Origin: a virus
Virus record (IMG/VR): IMGVR_UViG_3300009152_000269
Span: 1-20,332 of that record
Reading direction: 5' to 3' (one strand)
Length of the DNA: 20,332 bases
Shown: positions 1 to 5,300 of the stretch, piece by piece
How positions within the stretch are numbered: the first letter of the stretch is position 1
Layout: every line of letters starts with the position of its first letter
Position numbers and translations under genes: made by a program
Notes under the pieces: model-generated
The model's database searches: none
Seen by the model: the letters and a program-made list of their open reading frames with translations, nothing else
Told to the model about the DNA's origin: nothing

Positions 1-69
1 GGTTGCGACAAACCCATGGACAAGAACACTCCACGGTACTGGGCATGCCAGGACCTCTGGGGGCAATGA
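1..69 (+). CDS. 3' end of an unidentified gene (partial)
   Basis: An open frame runs in from the left edge and stops at TGA 67-69. The 22 visible residues read GCDKPMDKNTPRYWACQDLW followed by GQ. The mix of Cys, Trp and charged residues looks like real protein, and codon choice resembles the neighbours. Two Cys residues 14 apart could belong to a metal-binding or disulphide-linked tail, but nothing identifies a family. It lies on the same strand as the lysozyme-like gene, so it is probably the preceding member of that transcription unit. Only the C-terminus is visible, so function cannot be assigned. Confidence 0.45.
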   Translation, partial: GCDKPMDKNTPRYWACQDLWGQ

Positions 70-115
70 TCTGCAGGGCAAGTATTGATAGAGTGCTCAA
101 AAATTGTGTATGATT

Positions 116-137
116 GGAGATAACAGTAGTTGTCTCC
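116..137 (+). promoter_or_regulatory. RNA hairpin covering the ribosome-binding site of the lysozyme-like gene
   Basis: The arms ggagataac (116-124) and gttgtctcc (129-137) pair over 9 bp with one T-G wobble around the loop agta, and the ATG follows one base later at 139. The only purine-rich Shine-Dalgarno candidate, GGAGA at 116-120, is locked in the 5' arm. In RNA this would hide the initiation site. A similar arrangement is established for the T4 lysozyme gene e, where a hairpin silences long early transcripts. Whether a late promoter here makes a shorter transcript is inference. Confidence 0.55.
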
Positions 138-138
138 A

Positions 139-798
139 ATGTCTAACTTTTCAAATGCTGTAAATCTGATTTGCAAGCATGCTGGATACAATGAAAAAGC
201 ATATGCCGATCCGTCTACTGGAGCGGAACCCTATAGCTTTGGTTACGGTACGCAATTTTATCCTGACGGTTCCCCCGTCAAGCGAGAGCAGTGTTGCTCC
301 AAGGAAAAAGCACTTGAGTATTTGTTTTATGAGTTGAATATCATTGATGATTTACTTAGCAAATTAAACCTAGGCCTTCCACAATCAACGCAAGAAGCTT
401 TGCTTTCCTTTATTTATTCCATTGGATGGGAATCTTTTCTTTACAGCACAATTATTGATTCCCTGGAGGAAGATAATTTTTACGCTGCTGCCGAAGAAAT
501 TAGCCGATGGGTTTTTGATGAAGAGCACCATGTTATTGGTGGCCTTATTGAGCGTCGCAACGACGAAATTCAGCTTTTCCTGGAGGATGTTGACGCAATT
601 CTTCCCCCGTCAACCGAAATTCTTTTGGCTGCCTTTCGGGAATACAGTGCTGCAGAACACGAAGTAATAGCAATCCGAAAGCTAGAACGCAAGATCAGCC
701 CCTATATTCTTTCGGTTTTTGCAAATGACTTTAAAGTGGGGTCCACGGGATGGTTGCGTTATCCTCTGAAGGACTTTGACGACATCTTCAACAGCTAG
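139..798 (+). CDS. GH24 (phage lysozyme-like) protein with a degenerate active site
   Basis: This 219-residue protein has the layout of T4-type lysozymes, which cut the glycan strands of peptidoglycan. Near the N-terminus the motif KAYADP and then YSFGYG match the family's Y-x-D and T-I-G-Y-G block, and GLIERRNDEIQLF near residue 135 matches its conserved C-terminal R-R-x-x-E helix. The position of the catalytic Glu (E11 in T4) is occupied by Ala15 (KHAGYNEK); Asp24 fits T4 D20 and Ser33 replaces T26. Glu19 lies four residues later and might substitute. About 65 residues beyond the lysozyme core are unmatched. ATG 139 is preferred; an in-frame TTG at 130 lies 9 nt after GGAGA and is the alternative start. 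It may be an active variant or a non-enzymatic wall-binding or virion protein. Confidence 0.7.
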   Translation: MSNFSNAVNLICKHAGYNEKAYADPSTGAEPYSFGYGTQFYPDGSPVKREQCCSKEKALEYLFYELNIIDDLLSKLNLGLPQSTQEALLSFIYSIGWESFLYSTIIDSLEEDNFYAAAEEISRWVFDEEHHVIGGLIERRNDEIQLFLEDVDAILPPSTEILLAAFREYSAAEHEVIAIRKLERKISPYILSVFANDFKVGSTGWLRYPLKDFDDIFNS

Positions 799-832
799 GA
801 TTAGAATGAATTAACCCAGCAGTCCCTTTCAA

Positions 833-1132
833 ATGGAGAATTCTTCTGAACCTAGGGAATTTGAGCTTCCGTTGGAGTTCCAATTTGCCATGCGGAAGGC
901 AGAACTTCAGGCTGATGAGATGTGCTGGGAGCAACTTCATGCTGCTCTACTCAACCTGTACCACCAACGCTTGATGGAATGGCAAGCAGTGCGTGAGATC
1001 TTGGCGGGTGAAAATATTGACTTGACCTTTGAGGTTCCAACAAACCTAGAATTGGCAGAACTTGCCGCCGCCTGCATGTTTGCAAGCGACGACGAAGATG
1101 ATGAAGAAGACGAAGACTGTGTCCCGTTCTAA
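833..1132 (+). CDS. nblA: NblA-like phycobilisome degradation adaptor
   Basis: This is a 99-residue acidic, helical protein. Residues 11-57 follow the NblA pattern: an LPLEFQF..MR..E.Q...M start, then EQL...LL.LY.QRL and a long second helix, corresponding to the short helix-loop-helix of cyanobacterial NblA. NblA delivers phycobilisomes to the host Clp protease for breakdown, and phage-borne copies are known in some cyanophages. The protein is longer than the usual ~60 residues: a second conserved-looking stretch (IDLTFEVPTNLEL) and an acidic tail (SDDEDDEEDED) follow. It starts 34 nt after the lysozyme-like gene on the same strand, without a clear Shine-Dalgarno. Its stop overlaps the stop of the convergent DUF3310 gene. 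The match is from motif memory only; a general phage helical protein of the same fold is the alternative. Confidence 0.6.
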   Translation: MENSSEPREFELPLEFQFAMRKAELQADEMCWEQLHAALLNLYHQRLMEWQAVREILAGENIDLTFEVPTNLELAELAAACMFASDDEDDEEDEDCVPF

Positions 1133-1152
1133 ACGTAATCCCGTTCTAAACG
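1122..1152. repeat. 14-bp direct repeat at a convergent gene boundary
   Basis: tcccgttctaaacg occurs at 1122-1135 and again at 1139-1152, a period of 17. The first copy holds TAA for the rightward NblA-like gene and TAG for the leftward DUF3310 gene, overlapping on opposite strands. The second copy is inside the DUF3310 coding region. It looks like a small tandem duplication that set the present stop codons. Confidence 0.7.
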
Positions 1153-1778
1153 CTCAATCAAGCGGTTGAGATACCAACGAGCTTTCTTGGCATCTTGGAG
1201 CATATTGTTCTTATACCAAAGACGTAACAAATATTTAAGTGTCTGCCACAATAAACCGCCAGAGACTGGATCAGGAGCGTCCTGTACAGCTTGCTCCAAA
1301 ATCTCAATGACTTCTACCTTACCCGCCGTGTAATGCTCTGGGTGATTTACCGGGTCCCCCTTGGGAGCAATAGGGCTTTTAGTAACTGCCCAGGGGACAG
1401 GGCAAACGCCATCAGCACAACCAGAATCTTCTACCGATTTAAACCACGTTTTGTCGGTGGTACCCCCAGAGCCAAGACTAGCTTCTGCGGGCGAGGAGAC
1501 GAAGCCGGATACTGCTCTAACGCTTCCTCCATTGAAGGAATGTAACCGGTCATTCCCGGACGCGCTTGCGACATTTCCTTCCATTCGTGGTTGTCCTCAC
1601 CAAGGTTTAAGCGTTCCCGACCCTGTTGGGGAAGGACCAGACCCCTATTATACATATCTTGGAGAGGAACATCAGCCTTTTCATTGTTTAAAGGCGCACC
1701 AAAATCTTCTTCGGTTAGGCAACGACAATCAATCTCGTCTTGGATGAAGCTATCCAGGAAACCAGCGGCTCCGTGCAT
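1129..1778 (-). CDS. DUF3310-family protein, reading frame interrupted by a shift near 1463-1467
   Basis: The C-terminal part (frame beginning at ATG 1584) carries the DUF3310 signature DPVNHPEHYTAGKVEVIE, then KYLLRLW and KKARWYLNRLIERLE. This phage family has no firmly known activity. Upstream, a second frame opens at ATG 1778 and gives protein-like sequence (FIQDEIDCRCLTEEDF, then MTGYIPSMEEALEQYPA) ending at a stop at 1431. The two frames overlap for about 150 bp; the first looks genuine before the G5 run (C5 at 1463-1467 on the plus strand) and the second after it. One extra G would join them into 216 residues. Possible causes are a homopolymer error in the assembly, a real mutation, or a -1 ribosomal shift. 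If the frames are separate genes, the DUF3310 protein would start at 1584 behind GGTGAGG. Confidence 0.65.
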
Positions 1779-1852
1779 GGTAATATAAGGCCTAAATTAT
1801 GTCTCTTACAATATTATCACGACAAGATTTGTTGCTTGAGTAGGCAGTTAAA

Positions 1853-2191
1853 ATGGGTTTAGGTACATCTGGAGCGGAGAGTTCGGATCTACGGCCAGAA
1901 CAGGCGTATGACACAGACTTACGGCGAGTAGAACCAAGGGAGCGAACCTCTGTATCGGAATTAAATGCAAAGCAAGATAAAGTTGCCAAGTACATGGCAG
2001 CCGCACGTAGTGCTGGTAAGTTTCGTCAAAAAGCTGGGATTGATGAGCCATCTATCCGAGGCAAAACACCTAGGACAGAAGCAAGTATTGCTGGTACCTC
2101 ATTGCCAAGCATGGGTGACACTATTGGCAGGGCAGGAAGCACCAACTACGCCAACAAACCGGGCGCTAGCTTTGGTCGCAGCTACGGTTAA
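1853..2191 (+). CDS. Small basic, low-hydrophobicity protein of unknown function
   Basis: This 112-residue protein is rich in Ser, Arg, Lys and Gly, with no membrane segment. A short helical stretch (SELNAKQDKVAKYMAAARSA, about residues 34-53) is followed by a disordered-looking tail ending GASFGRSYG. Such proteins in cyanophages are often small virion or DNA-associated proteins, but no family is recognised. It begins 74 nt from the divergent DUF3310 gene; that gap is AT-rich (ttacaatattatc at 1807-1819) and probably holds promoters for both. Its stop overlaps that of the leftward gene ending at 2188. Confidence 0.6.
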   Translation: MGLGTSGAESSDLRPEQAYDTDLRRVEPRERTSVSELNAKQDKVAKYMAAARSAGKFRQKAGIDEPSIRGKTPRTEASIAGTSLPSMGDTIGRAGSTNYANKPGASFGRSYG

Positions 2192-2385
2192 TAAGTAGTA
2201 TTCCCGTAGGCTTCAAGTTCCAGGGAATCTTGCAGCATTTCAAGCATTGGGTGAAGCGTGTTTAATACCCATTGCACATCATCACCACGAAAACGAGAAA
2301 ACTTTTTGCAAAGTTCTTCGTTTTCTTGGTGAATTACAGACCGTATTAAGATCTCTACAACTTCAAGCCTTTGTATGGCAGCCAT
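2188..2385 (-). CDS. Small helical protein at the end of the dCTP deaminase operon
   Basis: This 65-residue protein is predicted to be almost wholly helical (AAIQRLEVVEILIRSVI, then DDVQWVLNTLHPMLEMLQ). Its ATG shares the A of the dCTP deaminase stop (TAATG), so translation is likely coupled. No family is recognised. It is the last gene of the leftward operon, and its stop overlaps by 4 bp the stop of the rightward gene 1853-2191. Codon use resembles the operon. The short length makes it less certain than its neighbours, but the exact TAATG junction, repeated twice more upstream, argues that it is real. Confidence 0.6.
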   Translation of the reverse strand: MAAIQRLEVVEILIRSVIHQENEELCKKFSRFRGDDVQWVLNTLHPMLEMLQDSLELEAYGNTTY

Positions 2386-2972
2386 TACACCTGAGAGAAG
2401 ACTACTTCTTTCTTTTGATCTTGATACTTGCCTTTTCTATCTTGATAAGACACATCGCAGGGATTACCTCGATAAAACAAAAGTTGAGTAATGCCTTCGT
2501 CAGCGTAAATGCGATTAAACAAGCCAGTGCAATTGCTAATTTCTAGCGTAAGATAGCCCTCCCAAGCTGCTTCTGCTGGCGTGATGTTTACCAAGATCCC
2601 CGAACGTGCGTAAGTGGATTTACCTACTGCAACCACGGTCACATCCCTTGGAAGCTTGATGCGTTCTTGTGCAACACCAAGGCAATAGCCATAGGGAGGC
2701 AAGATAAAGTATTGGCCCTTCTCGTCTTCTAGCAATTCCGCATTTGTTAGGATATCAGTATCAAAATCCTTGGGGTCACAATCACCTTTTTGAATGCGCC
2801 CAAAAATTAAACATTGTTTTGGTGACAAACGAATATCGTACCCATACGAACTAAGCCCATAGCTTAGGATACGGCGACCATCCACTTCGCTGACTAGTTT
2901 ATCCTGGAAAGGACTAATCATTTCTTCTTGCAAAGCAAGCTCTTTAATTTCCCGGTCGCAAAGAATGCCCAT
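2385..2972 (-). CDS. dcd: dCTP deaminase
   Basis: This enzyme deaminates dCTP to dUTP, feeding dUMP and then dTTP synthesis. The 195 residues starting at ATG 2972 (MGILCDREI) align with the family's N-terminus; an in-frame TTG at 2984 would add only four residues. LSSYGYDIRL (about 40-49) is the family's GYD-x-R block. GKSTYARSGI places Ser119 and Arg123 at the positions of E. coli S111 and R115, and LTLEISN places Glu144 at the catalytic E138. It is probably a soluble trimer. It sits in the leftward operon 33 nt after the Dam-like gene and overlaps the next gene by one base. A bifunctional deaminase/dUTPase cannot be excluded from sequence alone. Confidence 0.9.
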   Translation of the reverse strand: MGILCDREIKELALQEEMISPFQDKLVSEVDGRRILSYGLSSYGYDIRLSPKQCLIFGRIQKGDCDPKDFDTDILTNAELLEDEKGQYFILPPYGYCLGVAQERIKLPRDVTVVAVGKSTYARSGILVNITPAEAAWEGYLTLEISNCTGLFNRIYADEGITQLLFYRGNPCDVSYQDRKGKYQDQKKEVVFSQV

Positions 2973-3005
2973 GAAGCGGTCCAATCGCTATTCAGTCTAC
3001 CGTGA

Positions 3006-3593
3006 TCAGGTAAGGATTCGTCCCTTGTCCTGGTAAAGATCTATAAATCTTTGCACAGCGTGTCCTGTGTCTGTAAGAGGTGGCAGGTAGGCAATTAATG
3101 AAGTGCACGTCTTATGGCTACCAATGCCCTGGCTTGTGTTCTTAACAAGCAAAGGAGGAGTTTTAAGGATACAAATAGGGAAATCAAATATTTTTTGTTC
3201 GTACCGAATCATGTCCGGACAGTTGGTAAAATACAACGCTTGCTTAACGTCTTTTTTAAACCATGTGCGATACAACTTGCGAAACCAAACGGCATGCGAA
3301 GATACCATTGAGGGGGAACTTGATCGCGTCATCTTCCAGCGATCCATTTTCTTTTGCCAGAAGTAAGCACCCCCTGGAGGAAATAGATAAACCTTCCCTG
3401 ACCACTCTTGGACGTTTAAGCCATCATCCATTGGGGAGTAAAACTTTTCCGCCTGGACGTATCCGTTAGCAACTTTTGAACTGGCAACATCCAGGTCAAT
3501 GCCATTCATTAACGCATGCGCAGATGATATCAAATCATAATTTGTGATTAACTCTAAATCTTCCCGGCGGGTTCTGTAATCATGAATAGCCAT
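3006..3593 (-). CDS. Phage Dam-type (DNA N6-adenine methyltransferase) homologue with altered catalytic motif
   Basis: This 195-residue protein resembles the phage Dam family: IDLDVASSKVANGYVQAEKF (residues 32-51) matches its L-D-V-A-A-S region, followed by MDDGLNVQEWSGKVYL. The catalytic motif, normally N/D-P-P-Y/F, reads FPPG at residues 71-74, with Phe in place of the base-contacting Asn/Asp. C-terminal YLPP resembles the family's closing strand. WFRKLYRTWFKKDVKQALYF in the middle looks like an ordinary folded core, not decay. It may bind DNA or SAM without methylating adenine, or use another residue. It is coupled to the preceding gene by TAATG and followed by dCTP deaminase. Adenine methylation should not be assumed. 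Confidence 0.6.
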   Translation of the reverse strand: MAIHDYRTRREDLELITNYDLISSAHALMNGIDLDVASSKVANGYVQAEKFYSPMDDGLNVQEWSGKVYLFPPGGAYFWQKKMDRWKMTRSSSPSMVSSHAVWFRKLYRTWFKKDVKQALYFTNCPDMIRYEQKIFDFPICILKTPPLLVKNTSQGIGSHKTCTSLIAYLPPLTDTGHAVQRFIDLYQDKGRILT

Positions 3594-3979
3594 TACGCTT
3601 CGTCCACCTTGTTATAGTCTATTTCCAAATAGCGAATGCCCTGGGCATCGTTAACTAAGTAACCAGCCTTTTCTACTGGATTAATTTTTTGTGCAGCTTG
3701 TAGAATCCTGCGAAAAGTCTCGGCTAGATCCCCGTTGTTATTGCGCTCTTCTTTTTCCTGGGCAGAGTGAAGTTCTTCGAGGGTTAAGAAAAGCATTGAG
3801 CGATCTTCGTTGTCTGGTTGAAAAACCATGACGCCAGGCCCTTCAGCTTCCCAGTGTTTTAAGTATTGTTGCCCCATGTCACCAAGGATGAGTTTTAGGG
3901 TGGCATCGAGCATCTTTGTTTTTGTGTCGTCCAGCTCAGGACCGATCACTGAAGAAAGAAGGCGTTCGCGTCGATTCAT
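3593..3979 (-). CDS. Unknown 128-residue protein
   Basis: No family is recognised. The protein is soluble and mostly helical in its first half (SSVIGPELDDTKTKMLDATL, then GDMGQQYLKHWE), with a short strand-like middle (GPGVMVFQPDNEDRSMLFL) and a charged C-terminal end (RYLEIDYNKVDEA). It overlaps the upstream gene by 4 bp (ATGA) and the downstream Dam-like gene by one base (TAATG), so it is embedded in the coupled leftward operon and should be made in step with them. Position beside nucleotide and DNA-modification genes suggests an early role, but that is only context. Confidence 0.65.
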   Translation of the reverse strand: MNRRERLLSSVIGPELDDTKTKMLDATLKLILGDMGQQYLKHWEAEGPGVMVFQPDNEDRSMLFLTLEELHSAQEKEERNNNGDLAETFRRILQAAQKINPVEKAGYLVNDAQGIRYLEIDYNKVDEA

Positions 3980-4434
3980 TTGTCTAGCAGTTTATGGAAA
4001 GCAAGAGACTCTAAAAGTTTTGGTAGCGGCTTGTACAACACAACAAGCTTACCCAAGTTACCACGTTTCTTGACAAGCTTGCCGGTTTCATCTCGCACCT
4101 TATCAAATTCACCCGAACGAATCAAGTATTCCGCAACACATCTTAACCGACGCTTCAAGGGCAGTTCAGCGAGTGGAAATTTACCGCATATTGTATCGGG
4201 CTCCATGTTTTTAAACGCTACTCGCAAACGATTTGCTAGTGTCATTCCAGAATTGACGTCCTCTTCTTCATAATTCTTAATATTTTCTAGGTATCTTTGC
4301 AGGCATTTGTCGTCAAAGGAGCCCTCGGGGGGCAAAAACATCTCCACCTGGACGGTCAGGGTAGCAGGCAAAAATTCTTTATAGTTCTCTAATGTAAGTA
4401 AACTAAGGTCAAGACCCTGAAACCGATACGACAT
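3976..4434 (-). CDS. Unknown 152-residue protein, possibly with a winged-helix-like C-terminus
   Basis: No family is recognised. Residues about 60-90 (GMTLANRLRVAFKNMEPDTI) and 95-140 (RLRCVAEYLIRSGEFDKV, then GKLVVLYKP) form a helix-helix-strand pattern with many Arg and Lys, reminiscent of a winged helix, so DNA or RNA binding is possible. Its ATG shares the A of the TAA stop of the HTH gene (TAATG), and its own stop overlaps the following ATG (ATGA). It is the second gene in the coupled leftward operon. Function is not assigned. Confidence 0.65.
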   Translation of the reverse strand: MSYRFQGLDLSLLTLENYKEFLPATLTVQVEMFLPPEGSFDDKCLQRYLENIKNYEEEDVNSGMTLANRLRVAFKNMEPDTICGKFPLAELPLKRRLRCVAEYLIRSGEFDKVRDETGKLVKKRGNLGKLVVLYKPLPKLLESLAFHKLLDK

Positions 4435-4856
4435 TATTCTAATTTCCCTTCGGTTGACGTTTTATACAGCATAGAAGATTTGTGTAAATCTGCTGGAACA
4501 ATGGCACGATCCTTGGAAAAAGAACGAATTAAATTGTTCCAAGGCACACGAATAACTGCTTTTTTCCCTGGTACCGGGCAAATGTTTACATAATGAATTC
4601 CCTCTGTCCAGCCTTTATCAGCATTTGTCCGCCCCATGGCAATCCAATTTCTGATTGTTTGATCTGATACGCCCAGGCGCCGGGCACACTCTTCGTTTGA
4701 AATGTACTCATCTGCAAAGGCTTCTGGATTTAAACGACTGGTTTCCTCCGTTTGGTACTTGCTTTGCCACATGGAGCCAAGAATATTGCGGATACCCTTG
4801 AGTTCATGGGCTACATCTTCCAGTCCTTTGCGAATTCCGTAAGACATTCCGACCAT
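4434..4856 (-). CDS. Helix-turn-helix DNA-binding protein (excisionase/MerR-like)
   Basis: This 140-residue protein carries a helix-turn-helix at residues 51-75: YISNEECARRLGVSDQTIRN followed by WIAMGR. A wing-like stretch ending VIRVPWNNLIRSF follows. This layout is typical of phage excisionases and small MerR-like regulators. An N-terminal helix (GLEDVAHELKGIRNILGSM) may mediate oligomer formation. It is the first gene of the leftward operon, divergent from the tail-fibre unit, and a 7-bp inverted repeat lies exactly over its start, so autoregulation and control of the late genes are plausible. ATG 4856 and ATG 4847 are both possible starts. Excisionase function would fit the integrase at 9629, though they are not adjacent. 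Confidence 0.7.
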   Translation of the reverse strand: MVGMSYGIRKGLEDVAHELKGIRNILGSMWQSKYQTEETSRLNPEAFADEYISNEECARRLGVSDQTIRNWIAMGRTNADKGWTEGIHYVNICPVPGKKAVIRVPWNNLIRSFSKDRAIVPADLHKSSMLYKTSTEGKLE

Positions 4857-4888
4857 TTGCTTTGAATTAATGCTAGTGTGTAAGCAAA
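4856..4888. promoter_or_regulatory. Inverted repeat in the divergent promoter region (candidate operator)
   Basis: tttgctt (4856-4862) and aagcaaa (4882-4888) are perfect 7-bp inverted arms separated by 19 bp. They lie in the 47-bp gap between the HTH gene and the rightward gene at 4904. tgctag is also repeated directly at 4871-4876 and 4894-4899. A site with separated arms next to an HTH gene suits a dimeric regulator, but binding by this protein is inference. Confidence 0.4.
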
Positions 4889-4903
4889 GATTTTGCTAGG
4901 CCC

Positions 4904-5248
4904 ATGGAAGAACAAATTCCCGCCAGTCAAGTTCCCCAACAATTGCAAGGGATTTCCCCTGAGCAGCTAGCGGAGATGAAAGCCCGTGCCAGAGAACAGG
5001 CAATTCGCATGACTATGCAACAACAAACGCCTCCACCACAATCTCCTCAAGCCCCCGTCGCGCTCCCTGGTGGTTACGTTTACATGCCCGAAGCCCCGGA
5101 ACCTCAGATTGTCTATGTACGCCGCAACCTAACCGTTGCTGAAATTTTGGTTATTGCTGTAGTTTCTTGCCTTGTTGTTGGCGGTATCCAAGGTATTTGG
5201 GGATTTGCCTCCAAACATCTTCCGCAAATTGAAGTAAGGGTTAAGTGA
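4904..5248 (+). CDS. Small single-pass membrane protein with a Pro/Gln-rich N-terminus
   Basis: This 114-residue protein has a helical Gln-rich N-terminal half (SPEQLAEMKARAREQAIRMT), a Pro/Gln spacer (about 40-70), and one strong hydrophobic segment at about residues 77-100 (ILVIAVVSCLVVGGIQGI). A short basic-amphipathic tail (KHLPQIEVRVK) follows. There is no signal-peptidase or lipobox motif. It begins the rightward late-type unit, 52 bp before the first tail fibre, divergent from the HTH gene. Its shape fits a single-pass holin-like or spanin-like lysis protein, or a membrane-anchored host-modifying protein. No family is recognised, so lysis is only a possibility. Confidence 0.65.
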   Translation: MEEQIPASQVPQQLQGISPEQLAEMKARAREQAIRMTMQQQTPPPQSPQAPVALPGGYVYMPEAPEPQIVYVRRNLTVAEILVIAVVSCLVVGGIQGIWGFASKHLPQIEVRVK

Positions 5249-5266
5249 CCCTGGGGCACAACCAAT

Positions 5267-5272
5267 TATAAT
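5267..5272 (+). promoter_or_regulatory. Possible -10 element (TATAAT) upstream of the first tail fibre
   Basis: A perfect TATAAT lies 28 nt before the GTG start at 5301, in the 52-bp gap after the membrane-protein gene. The expected -35 position has no good TTGACA match, so this may be a weak, activator-dependent or phage-modified promoter, or chance in AT-rich DNA. Confidence 0.3.
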
Positions 5273-5300
5273 TAACTGAATAGGCTTAAGTTATTCATAA

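Noticed and set aside
1463-1500. Programmed -1 frameshift as the preferred explanation of the DUF3310 split
   Set aside because: The slip site is not a full X-XXY-YYZ heptamer and the following stem is short and without spacer; an indel is more likely.
1291-1747. Plus-strand open frames opposite the DUF3310 gene
   Set aside because: The DUF3310 motif on the minus strand is clear; the plus-strand products are low-quality sequence with no family pattern.
1792-2051. Minus-strand frames opposite the 112-residue gene
   Set aside because: They cross the divergent promoter gap and are shadows; the plus-strand frame has the better composition and ends neatly against 2188.
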